Shown: positions 12,301-32,012, counted from the first letter of the stretch. The stretch is DNA of 64,000 nt from Zanthoxylum bungeanum (GCA_019454045.1 SKCR01007813.1:558001-622000), one strand, 5' to 3'. Program-made: numbers and translations. The notes: generated from the sequence alone by a model not told the origin.

Positions 12301-14974
12301 CACTATTGGCAATGATACAGGTTTGCTTCTCATTCTTTGTGCTGTGTTCTGGATTGTTGTTTATTTTGATGTATCTCAAAAGTTGTATTCCCCATGAAAA
12401 GTTTCTGAAGGAATTTCATATAGTGCTTTTCGTTGAATGAAGTTGGTGTTAGTGGAATATTCCCTTTTTTAAGTGAGTTGTAGGATATGTGTATGTGACC
12501 ACCCTCAGAGCTTAAAATGTCTGAAAACTAGTGACTGGATGGATTTTTACATCCTCTTAAATCACTCTGATAGCTTACTTATGTCTGAAACTCTGAAGTC
12601 TAATGAATGGTTGGCATTTTACATATTTTTAAGGTTTTCACTCTGTTTTGTACTTGGGAAGCTTCATTTTCACGGCAAAGGAAATAACTTCTAATTTCTG
12701 ATGGACCATGTTTATGGGTGTGATAATGTTAGTGTGAGAATTAGTGAAGAAAATGTGTATTAACATTTACTTGAATTTAGAACTACAATGAGAGGCCTTC
12801 ATATAGGCATTATACAGCTACCATATTAATTACACAACTACCATATTAAATACACAACTATACAACTACCATGTTAAATACACAACTACCATAATAATAA
12901 TCTAATATTAATAATCTACATCCTCCCTCAAACTCAAGATGGTAGTGAGAAAATCAGATTGAGTTTGGAAACGAGGGTTGTGTAACAGCCAGGAAGAAAA
13001 AACTTGGTGAAGATATCAGCTATTTGATCATCGGAGCGTAGATACACCTGTTTGGAGACAAGGACAATGAGATAAGACCTGTTTGGAGACAGGGACAAAG
13101 AGATAAGACCTGTTTGGAAATAGGGACAATGAGATAAGACCTGTTTGGAAACAGGGATAAGGAGATAAGACCTGTTTGGAGACAGGGACAAAGACATATC
13201 CAGAGATCGGAACTCTGGCGTCTGATACCATGTGAGAATTAGTGAAGAAAATGTGTATTAAAATTTGCTTAAATTTAGAACTACAATGAGAGGCCTTTAT
13301 ATATGCATTATACAACTACGATATTAAATACACAACTACATAACTACCATGTTAAATACACAGCTATCATATTAAATACACAACTACCATAATAATAATC
13401 TAACATTAATAATGTGTTTTGGGCTGTTTCTTTGCGATTGTAAATTAAAAATGCTTTTTCTACTGTGTTTGTGCTCTGGAGTTTGTTGGTTAATTTTTTT
13501 TTTCATTTTTTCATTTTTTCCTTTTTTCCTTTCCAGAATTTTTGAATGTAGATGATGATGAACTAGCTGAAGATTATGATGATGGCTATGGGTGTCCCAA
13601 GGATGCTCGCATTCTTGAGAGTAGTGGATGGTCTTCCCGCACCAGGTGTGTATGCTTCATGTGGTTGGTTTATTTTCCCAGTTCATAGCATATTACAATA
13701 GATTTTTGTTTTACAAGGGGAAAAATAGTATCATCATTACTATATAACATTTCCTGCTCTGTTGTTTGGTCCCTGTCTGCTCTCTTCCTCTCCAGTTTGT
13801 AATATTTACATTGAAAATATTTCCTGGTCACTCCTTTCGTCCATTGCCTTGGGTTTTTCCCCCCTTAGAATTGGTGTGAAGTTGATTGTTTGAGGAGTGA
13901 TAAATTAAGTTGTAGCTGGTTAGTGCAAGATAAACACTTGACCTTATAAGCTTCAATTGATAGGTAAGTGTCCAAAAATTGTATTTTAACCGCAAGGCAT
14001 GTGAACTAAATACAGTTACAACTAAAAACATAAAAACTAACAAAAATACAATTTATTGTAATTTAATTGATATGATGGGGGATTTGAACACAACTACACA
14101 AGAACACTTGATCAGTCTTAAACTAAAAGCTAATCGATAAGGGCTGCCCAACGATAGTATTTAACCTCAAACAGTTGGTATGTGCCATTTCGTTTTGTTA
14201 TAGATGATTGCCAAATTAGTTAATATGTTTGTTGGGGTTGACAATTTTGTTTTGTTTGCAATTTTAATAATGCAACTAGTTGAAAGACTCTCTCTCTCTC
14301 TCCCCGCTTCTTCTAGGAAGCTGCTTTATTCTAAGTTTCTAACAATTACTGACACTTTTGTTGTAGGGCTGTTTCCAAGTACTTGCAAACTTTATTTGGT
14401 AGGGAAGCTGTACAAGAAAGGAAGGTTCTTGCCCTGGACCATCTATTAGCGGGTAAAACTCGAAAGGAAGCGTCAAGGATGTTCTTCGAAACACTGGTAT
14501 GTCTGTCAATCAAACTTTCAATGGATTGAAGTTATGTTTGGTCTTCTTGCTAGATAGACATTAAAACATTTTATCAATAAATGTAAGTACTTTCTGAAAT
14601 ATTTTATATATAAGAACAACATATTGGTGGACGATTAAGAAAATATACATGCTTGCATGCTAATACCAACGAGCACTTTTGTTTGTGGAATAGCGGTTTA
14701 AATTGTTCGAAACCGGTTTCTGCAACTAATGTCTAATCAACACTGCTAATTAGAATCTCTACTTATTCCCTTGCAATTATCTTCTCCCTTATGCTGCACA
14801 AATAAATTCTTTTATATGCTTGGTAAAAACTTGAACTGGTTGATTGCTGATAATGAAAATATTCAAAATGTTCAGGTTCTCAAAACAAAGGATCACATCC
14901 ATGTAGAACAAGCCAAGCCCTTGGAGAACATTAATATAAAGCCTCGAGAAAAACTCATGAAATCAGACTTCTGA
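3387..14974 (+). CDS. SYN4: Cohesin kleisin subunit, RAD21/SCC1 family (SYN4-like), 15 coding exons
   Basis: Kleisin of the cohesin ring, which closes the SMC1-SMC3 heads and is cut by separase at anaphase. Coding exons: 3387-3510, 4962-5223, 5609-5706, 5826-5875, 6230-6276, 8067-8178, 8304-9003, 9090-9533, 9686-9830, 10457-10593, 11011-11840, 12287-12320, 13537-13645, 14367-14496, 14876-14974. All introns are GT-AG and phases match throughout: 3321 nt, about 1106 residues. The first ~105 residues are the Rad21/Rec8 N-terminal domain (MFYSQFILAKKGPLGTIW at the start). The middle is long, acidic and low in complexity (exons 7, 8 and 11), with a basic patch in exon 9. A DDDE-rich acidic stretch precedes the C-terminal winged-helix domain (about residues 1031-1106). 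The long middle and exon 9-10 sequence fit Arabidopsis SYN4/RAD21.3 better than the shorter SYN2; that choice is from memory of the family. Introns 5 and 12 carry insertions. Confidence 0.93.
7054..7826. mobile_element. TIR DNA element with 9-bp target duplication, MULE-like, in SYN4 intron 5
   Basis: The ends form an inverted repeat: GTGTTATCAAAGGCGC at the left and GCGCCTTTACTAACAC at the right. The flanks are TGGCTGCAA (7045-7053) and AGGCTGCAA (7827-7835), a 9-bp duplication with one mismatch, the length typical of Mutator-like elements. Both subterminal regions (7065-7205 and 7738-7815) are packed with GGCGCGCC/AGGCGCGCGCCT palindromes, while the core is very AT-rich. There is no transposase, so it is non-autonomous. 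The family name is inferred from the duplication length only. Confidence 0.75.
12733..13413 (-). mobile_element. Miniature Copia-derived LTR element in SYN4 intron 12
   Basis: Two direct repeats of about 185 bp (12733-12920 and 13231-13413), both starting TGTGAGAATTAGTGAAG, flank a 310-bp interior. On the minus strand the interior begins TGGTATCAGA directly after the LTR, the primer-binding site typical of initiator-Met tRNA, and ends with a purine tract GAGGGAGGATG before the other LTR. Near its 3' end (about 12940-13045, minus) it encodes a remnant of the Copia RNase H tail with the motif DDQIADIFTKFF. It is therefore an internally deleted Copia element of TRIM size, opposite to the gene. 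I could not define a clean target duplication. Confidence 0.8.
13047..13200. repeat. 31-bp minisatellite, five units, inside the miniature LTR element
   Basis: Units beginning CCTGTTTGGAGACAGGGA recur at 13047, 13078, 13109, 13140 and 13171, period 31. Because 31 is not a multiple of three, minus-strand frames through it show the same peptide themes in rotating frames, so the open frames there are not evidence of a gene. Confidence 0.9.
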
Positions 14975-15619
14975 TCCCTCGCATATAGAAAAGCGCAGAT
15001 ATTTGGATTCTTTTCTTTTGGTCTAAATTATGGCCCTCTTTAGTTCATGTAATTGGTAGGTTTAACAGCAGGGTCAAATGAGACAGATCATGAAGTTGAT
15101 TGTAGCACAAGTGTTGTAGTCGATCGTAATTACATGTATATGTGTATAATATTACCAGTTTTAATCGAAGATGATAGTTATTTGTTTATCGGCATAAGTA
15201 GTTTTCCTGTTGACTCTAATCAAACGATCAGTTCTGGTGTCTGCTCAATCGCTTTAGGCAACTGTCAAAGCTTTGGGAGAATGAAGCTTTTTGTGATATA
15301 GGGGTTGCATACTTGCAATGCTGGCAGCAAGCATATGCCAAATTGTTGGATCTTTTGGAACTGCTGCTAATAGAAACTACAGAACATTTCCAGATTTTGT
15401 GCACTGGGCAAGACTATTTCTTTAAATAATTGCAAGCAAATGTTTTCAGAGCATAAAGTTATAGAAAATTAATTAACACGGAGACCAGCCATAAGTAAAG
15501 TTGGGCAAACTTAACATAGCAAAACGATTTTGAAGGCTTTGCTTTGCTTAAGGTTTAAGAGTAGGTACTAACACGAAATAATAGGCTACTGGCAAGGCAA
15601 TAAAGGTTCAGGCGTTTGT
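14975..15619. other. Intergenic space between convergent SYN4 and BGLU42
   Basis: 645 bp between the two stop codons. It must hold both 3' UTRs and both polyadenylation regions. I see no additional gene; the open frame 15053-15301 has no recognisable feature. No canonical AATAAA choice is clear. Confidence 0.6.
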
Positions 15620-22135
<6,516 letters not shown>

Positions 22136-22499
22136 TTTTTTCCTTCTCTCTTAATGAACAAACAGTAATCAGAGATCAGTAGCAACTAGCAAGACAATGG
22201 AGTAAATGAGTGTGATACACACACACACAAAGTAGTTGCGCCTGTTAACGGTAGATCAGCTCTGTTGTAACGGACAAAAGTGAATCTATAAAGATTGTGA
22301 ATTAAAAATAAAGTAAACTACTTTCATGTTGCACCAAATAGTTACCATTCAAGTGTCCAGATTATGTTTCCCAAAAAAAGGATAACCAATATTTTTCTAT
22401 AATGGCTTAGAATTGTGACCTCTTTAATTTTATTATATAAAATTATCCTTAATCTAACAAAATATTTTTAACAAAAAAAAAAAAAAAATAAAATTATCA
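22136..22499 (-). promoter_or_regulatory. Upstream region of the BGLU42-like gene
   Basis: Sequence 5' of the beta-glucosidase start codon. It holds a short CA microsatellite (about 22216-22229) and long A/T runs. The core promoter cannot be placed by eye. The region ends at an inverted SINE copy, so the proximal promoter is at most about 360 bp unless the SINE is part of it. Confidence 0.35.
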
Positions 22500-22680
22500 A
22501 TTTTTTTTTTGGAAACATTGAAAACTCCGCCGTCAAATTACTGACCTGAACTTAAACAAAGCAAGTAAAACTGCTGACTGTCCCAGATTTTATAAAGAAT
22601 TGGACATCTGAACTTAAACTCAGGACCTGATAATCAAGTTCTAAATCTTTTTTTCACCAACTCACACCCATTGGGAACAA
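22500..22680 (-). mobile_element. SINE, second copy of the 1604-1780 family
   Basis: Read on the minus strand it starts GTTCCCAATGGGTGTGAG, has a box B-like GAGTTTAAGTTC, then TTTGACGGCGGAGTTTTC, and ends in an A tail (the T run near 22500). Order and motifs match the first copy. It is more diverged, and I could not delimit a convincing target duplication. Confidence 0.65.
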
Positions 22681-25310
22681 AATTCCACCCAATTACCCTT
22701 TATTTAAAAATCATTGCAATTTGAAACTTAAATAGGAGCCCGTTGAGCACCCATTTTAAATTTTTATTAGATGTAGATTTTTTTAATCAAGTGTCTTGTT
22801 CCTTCAATTTCATTTAATAATTTAGTAAAAAAATCATACTAAATTTCTTACAATTTATACCAAATGTTTTTTGAAATATAATTTATTTTCTCACATTCAT
22901 TTAATCAAATACTTGATGTGCCTTGACTTGTAATACATTTAAACAACATTTTAACTCATTTTCAATCACTCTCACTAAACTTCTATGTAAAAACATAATG
23001 TCTTTCCCTCTCTCACAACACACGGCTCAAACATTTTCATAATTTATCTTTGTTGTGTGTATTTGGTTGAATTAGCTTGAAAATGAATTTAAGTATTGTT
23101 TAAATGTATTACAAATAAAGGCACACTAAGTATTCGATTAAATGAATGTGTGGAAAAAAATATTTTAAGAAATATTTATGCATGTGTGATCTGTGGTTTT
23201 AGTTGTAAGAATTTTGGGATGAAATTTTTATAAAATTATTAAGTGAAATTGAAATAACAAGGCATATGATAATATATATATATAAAATTAAAAAAAAGTC
23301 AATGATAATGCTAAGTGGTCGCTCGAATAGACACTTAATTCATGAGTGGACGCTTGTTCATGTACTCACTCACGAAATGAGCGCTCGTTTGGATGCCCAC
23401 TCATGAAATGGGTGCCTATTTGGACACTCACTCATGAAATAGGCTCCGGTATGAATATTTATTTTGTAAATAATCTTAATATTTTCAATAAAGAGGATGT
23501 TTTGGGTTTTAAATTAGGGATAATTAGGTTAAGTTATAATTTTTTAGTTGTTAAAAATATTTTGTTAGATTGAGGTTAATTTTTTGTTTGGCGAAATTAA
23601 AAGAGGTCAGTTTTATAAATTTCCACTTAGAAATAGGGGGAAAAAGGAAAGAAAGAGGAAAAAAGGTTAAATAATTAGTAAGTTTGATATTGGTAGTGTT
23701 TTAATTTTTATTTATTTTTTATTCACAAAAAAAGGAATTAGATCTTTATCTAATATTCTTCTTATAATAAAATTATTATAAATATATATAATTACTACAT
23801 TTTGCATTGGTCTTTCCTTTTTTTTTTTCTGGGACAAGAAATTTCTCCTTATCTTTTTTCTATCATTGTTTTTTGTTTTTTGTTTTTTGTTTTTTGTACT
23901 ATCATATAGTGACATGTGACATATATCAAAATAGATAATTAAAATTAAATCATATATCATGTGTCATTTATTGATAGCACTAAAAATATAAGGGGAGAAA
24001 AAAAATGAGAGGATCCTAATTCATTTTTTTAGACATATATATTAAGGAGGATATATAATGAATATTTTTGATAACTTTTCATATGAAAATTTTACAAAAA
24101 ATAGCCACATAAGTTTTTTAATTTATAAAATTGACCACCGTAGATATTGCATTTTTATTGGGCTCGATGAGTCTCTTATGAGAACACCACCGATAAAGTT
24201 TGGAAAAGTTATAAGATTTAATGCTGGAAGGGAAAAAAAACTCTGGAGGTGAAGGTGAGAAACAGTTTCCCTACCAGTGGCTACGACGAACCATGCAGAA
24301 AAAGCTAACGAAGTATCTTAACCAGTTTCTATGGGTTTTAATTTTCTTTTAACAATAAAAGCATATATATGTATTTAAGAAGATTATAATAAGTATACCT
24401 CTTGTGAGCTAAATCTAGAAAGCGAACTGTCTCCGGTTGCCTCCAAACGTATCCACACACCGAATCGGTTGATGAAACTTCCGGTTTAAGATTCGAGAAA
24501 TTAATCCAAAGCTTGTGAAAACTAATTTCACAACACTTAAGCCTAGCCAACTTCCTATGGAAAAAGAAGAAACTAAGCTTAATTTTGAAGATGATACTTA
24601 AAGGAATCAAATTCCTTTTCATTTTTATCTACATATTTAATCTCTAACACTTAAGAAAATCAAAGAAAATAATTTTACCCACTAAGAACTTGCCTTGGCT
24701 GAATTTCCCTAATGTGTGCATTGGATTTTTTGTTTCATTTGTGTATTAAATACACAAAACCTTTAACCTAAGTCACCAAGTGACTTCCACCCATTATCAC
24801 AAGTTACAAGTTCAAAACTTCAAACAATAAGTTAACAAGTCACTTGCCACATGTCATAAGCTAATATGCTAGATTAAAGTAATTAAGATATTTTTGATAT
24901 TTACTCAATATTAAATAATTAATAAAATCAAATATCAAATATTTAATTTTATTAAACAAATAATATAATTAAAGTATTTCAAATTAAATCCACACCATTG
25001 ATCATATATCTAATTTGGTGGATTTAATAAGATCTTGACACTTGTCAACAAATCATGGTGCCAAGTGTCACATTAATACTTTAACAAATGACCAAATCAA
25101 AATTTGGCATAGTAAAGTAAAATTAATATCTAGATATTCTTTATTTATTTACAAATAAATAAATATTTAATTTAAATACAAAATCAAATATATTGCATTT
25201 AATGTAAACTTGACACTTGGCAAAATCACATGATGCCATGTGTAAGCTTAAGAACTTGGCACTTGTTCAAATCAAAATTTGACATGTGTAAAGTTAATTA
25301 ATATTTAAAT
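22681..25310. other. AT-rich intergenic DNA with minor simple repeats, no gene
   Basis: No gene recognised. Visible details are a degenerate repeat of ACTCATGAAATG-type units at about 23335-23450, and a TTTTTTG simple repeat at about 23862-23900. After about 24650 the composition and CACTTG-type repeats resemble decayed LTR DNA, but I cannot assign a family. Confidence 0.5.
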
Positions 25311-27124
25311 GTCTACGAGTATCTAATTGATTGATTGTTGGTTGGATGATGATTTTTATCTAAAACAAGTAAATAAAATAGTGCGAAAGTAAACTTAAGG
25401 AAAAATCAATATTATTAAACTATATAGGGTTGCGAATCCTTCCAATATCTTTTAAAGATAAAGTGATTATCTCATGTTTGTGCAATAAATTGATTTATTA
25501 ACTTGGAACACAAAGTTATGCAAAAGCCTCTTCCGATGGTCAGTGCAAACACCCAAAGTAACCCAATTAACTATATTCCTATGTTAATTAAAAAATTTTG
25601 AATTCATTAAGTTTAAGTTCCAATTATGGATACCCCCGCCCGACATGTATATTCCTATCCTGTAAGGAAATCTACCTAAGAGACATTTACCCCAAGGTGA
25701 GATCGTGAGCTATTGAGTCTAAGGCTAAACCTAAAATCCATTTTCCAAGTTCATTTTAAGTTCACCAAATCAATCTTATTAATGACTAGTTAACAAGAAG
25801 TATTAAGATTAAGACTCAATAAATAAACCAATTTATTACCCTAGGAATAAAATAATCAACTTATAAATCGGTGATATTGGAATTCATCACAACCCTAAAT
25901 TATGTATTTAGTTACAACACATACCTAGGATTATTAAACACTTAAATAAACAAAACATCATAAAAAATAACTTGAAGATAAATAAGAGTAAAATTACAAT
26001 AATGAAAGAAAATGCTGGGGGTTAGAGGATCCACTTTTAATATTTCAAAATTAAAAATCTCCCTTATTGTCAATGTTTACCGATTAATTAATTATATTTA
26101 ACCAGATTATAAAGGCGGAAATTCCATTTGTCTCAATTAAGTTCAACCGACCATGTAGGCGGTAACAAGGTTATTACCTAAACCGACCATATAGGCGGAA
26201 ACTACGTCTGAAATATAAAACTGACCATATAGGCGGTAAATAAGGTTGTCACCTAAACCGGCCATATAGGCGGTAACTAATTAATCCAAATTTTAATTAA
26301 AATAAGGGAGATTAATCTAATTTATTATATTAAAAGTCTCACCTTTTTCACCCCAGCAGAATGAGATTACCTGCTCATGTTGTAAATGAAAACACACAAA
26401 ATTTTATTAATTAAATAAAAAGAAAATACAAGAAAACTTAAATAAATATACAAGACACTTTCCTTTAGGTTTTCATGGAGAAATTCCTCCAAAGAAAGCA
26501 TGAAAAAATTACAAAGTTTAGCTTGGTATTTATAGGCAAATCTAAAGGCTTCCACCAATTTCTCCACCAATTGCTCCACCAAACATGGCACCAAATATGA
26601 CATCAAACATGTCACCAAATATGGCACCAAACATGACACCACAAGTTTGGTGGAAGTTTGACAAATTTTATTTTATTTTGAAAATGACTTAAATAATTAC
26701 ACATAACGCACTTCCGATTTTTTTTTTATCAATTTCGGTTATGGAAACTTCAGAATTCGAAATTATTATGAACTTCAAAGTTGTAGATCTTTGAGTCTTC
26801 TTTAATTTGAAACTTAAATCACCTCAATCCGATATCAGAGTAAGATGTTATGGCCAAAATATGAAAATTACGCAAAGTTGGAATTTCCGAAATTGTACTT
26901 CGTTAGAACGCCATTTCAAGTTTTCAATTTCCAAAATCAAAATATCAAGTCCAGTTTTTACCCTTATTTGTTCCAAATTTCGTCTTGATTGGTTCCATTA
27001 AGTCCTGATTTTATTTTATCTGCAAAATAAACTAAAACACATCAAAATGTTCATAAAACTCAATAAACTATACAAAATATTAAGTAAAAGGGGCGGTAAA
27101 TAATGATATATTTTCCTCTCATCA
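25311..27124 (-). repeat. Diverged Athila-like LTR fragment
   Basis: Similar along most of its length to the LTR at 42135-44242, in the same orientation. Shared landmarks are the minus-strand start TGATGAG at 27124, the conserved tract ending TTTTGTATAGTTT, the repeated ATATAGGCGGTAA units (about 26110-26280) and the block around 25430 (GGGTTGCGAATCC). The far end equivalent to 42135-42240 is missing, and no purine tract precedes the start, so it is a truncated or solo LTR. Around 26540-26640 a CACCAAA(N)CATG-type 18-bp repeat is present. Confidence 0.65.
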
Positions 27125-28189
27125 ACAACTCATTAACTAAGTTACAAAGTAAAGTAAACTATCCAAGGCAATTTCTAACTCATTAAACTACATACATCTA
27201 ATGTATTAGTTTAATAAATCTGTGGTCCAATGACGATCATTGGTTAAATGAGATTTAATCATTTCCTGAATACAATATTCATTAAATGGATAGGGATATG
27301 TGGTGTGATCTCGTATCAGACCATCCTTTACCATATAGAATAAGCATTTAATGCTTATGTGATAAAATCTCATAAAGCATTGTTCTAAGTTATTTAGTTA
27401 ACCGAATATTTTTCTTAATGTTTATCTCTACATCAATGACACTACTAGTCGTTTTAAAATACGTAATAACTGTTTATAAGGAACAAGTAACTATCCGATA
27501 GTCACAAGTTCTAATATCAAATATCAAAATAATCATTAAATAATATTTTAAAGAACTAGACGGGAGATTCGATATCTAATACCTATAGTTTTCGTATTGT
27601 GAAAATCGATATTTCCTATACACAGCTATACACATCTCCTTTCTTTAGCTTTATAATGTTCCTTCAACTACTCACAACAATTGTAAATAATTGATTAACA
27701 AACTGTGTCAGACACAATACCTCTAAAGGTCACTAAAACCAAGAAACATCATTATCAGATAAACAAATACCTAATGGGGTTTTCTTAATACCGGTCAAGA
27801 ATCTCGAGACATGAACTAATTCATGTTAATTCTTACTGCAAAAGAAACTATTCTCTCTAGATTATTATATCCTAAAATGGATATCTATTTAGATTACCTA
27901 TCGTGATTTAAAAACTAAGTAATTAACCATCTTGATTTTTCAAGAAAATTGGAACAATAGTTCCCTATGGTTTGTACTAATCTAACAATATCCAAGTCTA
28001 CTCTAAATCTAGAACCTATTCTAGAAATCAACAACTATAAGAAAAGTCAGAAAACATATACAAATAATATGCATGCAATGGATTAGAAGTTTTAATTCTA
28101 TCAACAATATAGAATAAAGGAAACATAAGCAGCAATTTTCATAATATTACACACTGCTTTAGTTATGGAATTTGTAACCAAGCAGTGCC
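27125..28189. other. AT-rich repeat-type DNA, no gene
   Basis: No coding potential recognised. Composition suggests it is part of the LTR element interrupted by the 25311-27124 fragment, but I found no diagnostic ends. Confidence 0.4.
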
Positions 28190-28837
28190 TCCCACTATTT
28201 TACGTAATACCGTAACCCCCAACGGAAAACAGAAATTCATTGATTCAATTGAATTTCATAGTGAGAGGTGGACCCCATGAATATATTTTGACTCACAGCT
28301 TTGGCACGTTCTCGCCTACGTATATTCATTAGGTAGATAACTTATTGTCAATCACTCACTAGTGACTTCTGGGTTCTGTTCCTGGTCGTTTCTCGTTGTG
28401 ACAGCTTTGGCACGTTCACAAAGAGGCGTATCAAGGTTAAACTTGTCAATGATAAATTCAAGATACTTGCGTAGTCCTGTCGGCTTTGGCACGTTCAGGA
28501 TTTCCACATTCGCTTGAATTTATCTAGTATCACATATACATCCGGTATGGATAAATTTCTATCAACTATTCCCTCACTGCTTTGGCACTTTCTCGGATGC
28601 AGCCATAGAACAGATATCCAAAAATCGTATTGACAAGACGGACCAAGAAATATGCATCCAATACATATTACTTTCAAACCTTATTAAAAGGGGATTTTCC
28701 GCAAAGATGTTACGAATTCAATTTAATCAAATTAAATAAATACATGCATGCATAAAGTAAGGACAAAATTAAACATTGAATTTAAAGGCATATTCATATC
28801 ATGTGTTGAGGTTTAGACCTGTTCTGATACCATTTTC
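28190..28837 (-). other. Copia-type leader with primer-binding site
   Basis: On the minus strand TGGTATCAGAACAGG (28832-28818) lies 5 nt downstream of the LTR end at 28838. It matches the usual Copia primer-binding site for initiator-Met tRNA. The rest holds dispersed CAGCTTTGGCACGTTC units (about 28290, 28400, 28480 and 28570). The leader is noncoding. A similar leader with CTTGACTTTGGCCAACAA units lies at 35640-36125. Confidence 0.65.
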
Positions 28838-31800
28838 TGTTAGGGTTTTGGGCAAAATACCTGAGTTATGCAGCGGAATGCGGAAAATCAAATTTTCCCA
28901 TTTCCTTCATTTTTCTTGAATAATTAAAATAAACTTATTTATTTTAATCATTCAATACTCAAAAAAGGAATTTTTTAACCCGGAAATCACAATTTCAGTA
29001 AATTACCATAAGACCCAGAAACTTTCCATTTTCATCATTTTAGTCCTAAGTTGTTCAAAACAAACTTAGGTGATTTCCAATCACAATAAAAATGATTTGT
29101 ACATCAAATATATATTAAAAACAGAAATCTGAAAAATTTCCAGATTTTTCAGTAATTACGAAAATGCCCCAAAACTTTGCATTTTGATTATTTTAGTCCT
29201 AATTTGTCAAATACATAATTAGGTGATTCCCAATCACTACCAAAATGATTTATACATGTCATACATATCAAAATAAAAATTTTAATTCAAGAAAATAATT
29301 TTTCCAAAATTGCCGAGAGGTCCCTCAACTTTCCAAAAATTACACTTTAGTCTAAATCGGTTCAAAACCATTCAAGATCAAGTCCAATCAATACCAAAAT
29401 TAATATGCATCATATATACATCATTAATTAACACATATATGAAAAGCCCCAAATTTGGAGAGGGCTATGAACCCTAATTTCTCAAAATTGTCCAAATGGC
29501 CAATTAACACCAAATTAATAAAATTCAACACTTTAATTCAATCCTTACTACACCAAACAAGTCTCACCACATGAAACAACTCAAGAACAATTCGAGGTCA
29601 TTTATGAGTGGCTAAACAACTTTATAAGCTTAATAACATTTAATAAGCTTTCTTTACTAAATACACATGCTAACATCTTTCATTCATGCTTCAAACAAAC
29701 TTATTACAAACCCAAGAGAATAGAGAAAATATAATAACATCATATGTTAAAGTCTAAAGGCATGGAAATAATTTTCAATTAAAGAAAAGTATGAAATTAC
29801 CTTAATTTTCATGACTTTCTTCACAAATCTCCTTTAGTACTTAGGTTTTCTCTCAAATCCCTTTTTTTTTTTTGTAATCTATTTTGAAGCCAAAAAGTTG
29901 AAGCAAATGAAAAATGAAACCCATTTAAACATAGGGTGTTGGTTTCTATTAAGGTCCCGGATCGATTATAAGCATGAAAAACATTGCGAATACATATCGA
30001 CGAAGTTGCGGAATACTCACATCGATCGGTTGAGACGATTTGAAGACGATTGAAGCCAAAAACGCTCACTGGTTTGGCGCCACTGCTATGCAGAATTCTT
30101 CACTGGTTTGGCAGTTTTGGATCCAAATTTAAAGCTCCAAACTTCGTCGATTGGATCCCGCCTCATGGGTGAACCTCCCTAACACCTTCGCAAGTCCCGT
30201 AAGTGTGCTAGCACTTGAGTTTTTGCCACAAAAACTCTCATTGCTCCCTTGAAACTCACGGCAGTGAGCTGTGAAGAAGAAAGAAATGAAGCCCCTTGGG
30301 CGTGAATTGTGAGAGAGAGATGGAGGAGAGAAAAATGTGTATTTTTTAGTCAAAGCATTTTCCAAAATGCTTTATATATTTTCCAAGAAAATATATTAAA
30401 ACAATTACCAAATATACATCAAAATAATAAAATGGTAAAAGTCTCAACAACTAACACTATTTCATCTACTTCCATCAACTATTCATTTCACTTTATCAAA
30501 GTGACATGTAGTCATTCAATCAATCAATCACATCAATCAATCACATCACTCAAAGTGACATTGATTTGACGCTTGATGTGACTTGCGTCGCCGCACTCGA
30601 ATTCAAATACGAATGCGCTCGCAATCACACTCGGGCTCGGGTTCGCTAATTCCAAATTAGCGAGTTTTCCGTTGCGTCGTAATTAAATGATTACGCCTAG
30701 CGAATTCACTATTCACGTCGCTAACGAATTAATTCTAAATTAATTCGTTCGCCCGAATTAAAATCCAATTTCAATTCCGCGTCGAAATCTAATTTCGTTT
30801 AATATATCCAATATATTAATTTACCGATTAATTCCAAATTAATCATTCTCTCTCTTAAGACGATATTTTATCCCAGATAAAATATCTCCGTAATTAATCC
30901 TAGATTAATTTTCTCTCTCTTCTATATAATCCCAGATTATTAATGAGTGCGAGTTATGCGTCATCGGTGTATTATCGGGAAGCGACCCATGAGATCCCCG
31001 GATAAGTTGGTAGTAAATACGGTCGTCGGAGTATCCGATCACGTACGTACCAAGTATACGTTCTATCCGACATTTACGAGACAAGATCGGCTTCTAGCAA
31101 GCACGAAGTCTACCCAATCCATCCGGTCATATTCATCTAAGAATATTTAAGATCTATATCAGCGTAGTGTATACCAAGTATCGTGTATATCGGCCCAGTA
31201 TCGGATAGTCACGTGCTAGGGCTGGGGCTGATAAGTGTCTGCCCCGTCCGAAGCACATATCGGATGTCTGGTAACTAGTCTCTATAATCGGATATACATG
31301 ACCTTGTCATAATATCCCGATGGCTGCGCCACAGCACAAGAGCACTAATACCGTATCCTGCGTGACATCATCTCCACTATGACTGGAGTGATACTTCCGT
31401 CTTGACATCACACCCAATACTCTACGATTCTCAATATACCCAGCATTGCATACGTCACGAACCGGTTAGAGTCCTAGACGACCTCAACCAAAGTATATTG
31501 ATTGTCGTAAGCATTAGCGGTGCAAGTCTCAGGTTAAGACCATACACACCTACCCTGATGTCGGACTCCCATAGACACATAGTCATAATACCAATGGGAT
31601 TCCGAGGGGTCTATCCAGAGCGAAGCTGTTTCCCGTACCATCGGTGAAACACAACCTCATATCGCACTTGCACGAGTATCCAATACCCAAATATATGAGA
31701 ACTATGCCGTTGTGCCCTCACAACGCGCACAAGTGCAATACTAGCCTATTCCGCATTATCGATGTCCAGTCTCGATAATACTTCTGCTAGGGATATTTAA

Positions 31801-31998
31801 TGATTAATCCTTCGGGGACTGATACTGTCTCATATCATTCTCATCCAGGAACTAATCATAGGGACCTCTCTTCATTTATATATCTAAGGTGATCTAATCA
31901 CAAATGATGAGAGTGCAATTTCCTTGTCACATAGTTAATTTGTACAACAACACTATGATCTGTACAAATAGTGACGCTATGGGTCATATTATCCAACA
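28838..31998 (-). repeat. Long LTR (copy A) of the Copia element
   Basis: A 3161-bp segment with TG...CA ends (TGTTAGGG on one side, ATCCAACA on the other), repeated directly at 37391-40449 with only scattered small differences from about 28940 on. On the minus strand it starts TGTTGGATAATATGACCC, directly after the purine tract AAGTGGGAGAT (31999-32009), so with respect to the interior at its right it is the 3' LTR. It is also followed by a primer-binding site on its other side. Open frames inside it (for example 30129-30365 minus) recur in copy B and look non-coding. Confidence 0.85.
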
Positions 31999-32012
31999 AT
32001 CTCCCACTTGGC

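Noticed and set aside
13028..13315. Minus-strand frames rich in SPNRSYL/FQTGLIS themes
   Set aside because: Frame-rotating translation of a 31-bp minisatellite; only the IADIFTKFF tail is real protein ancestry.
26100..26290. CRISPR-like array of ATATAGGCGGTAA units (also 43040-43240)
   Set aside because: Units are degenerate, spacers are similar to each other and it lies in a plant LTR; plants have no CRISPR.
30129..30365. 78-codon minus-strand frame in the long Copia LTR
   Set aside because: No domain, lies inside LTR DNA and is not kept as an identical frame in copy B.
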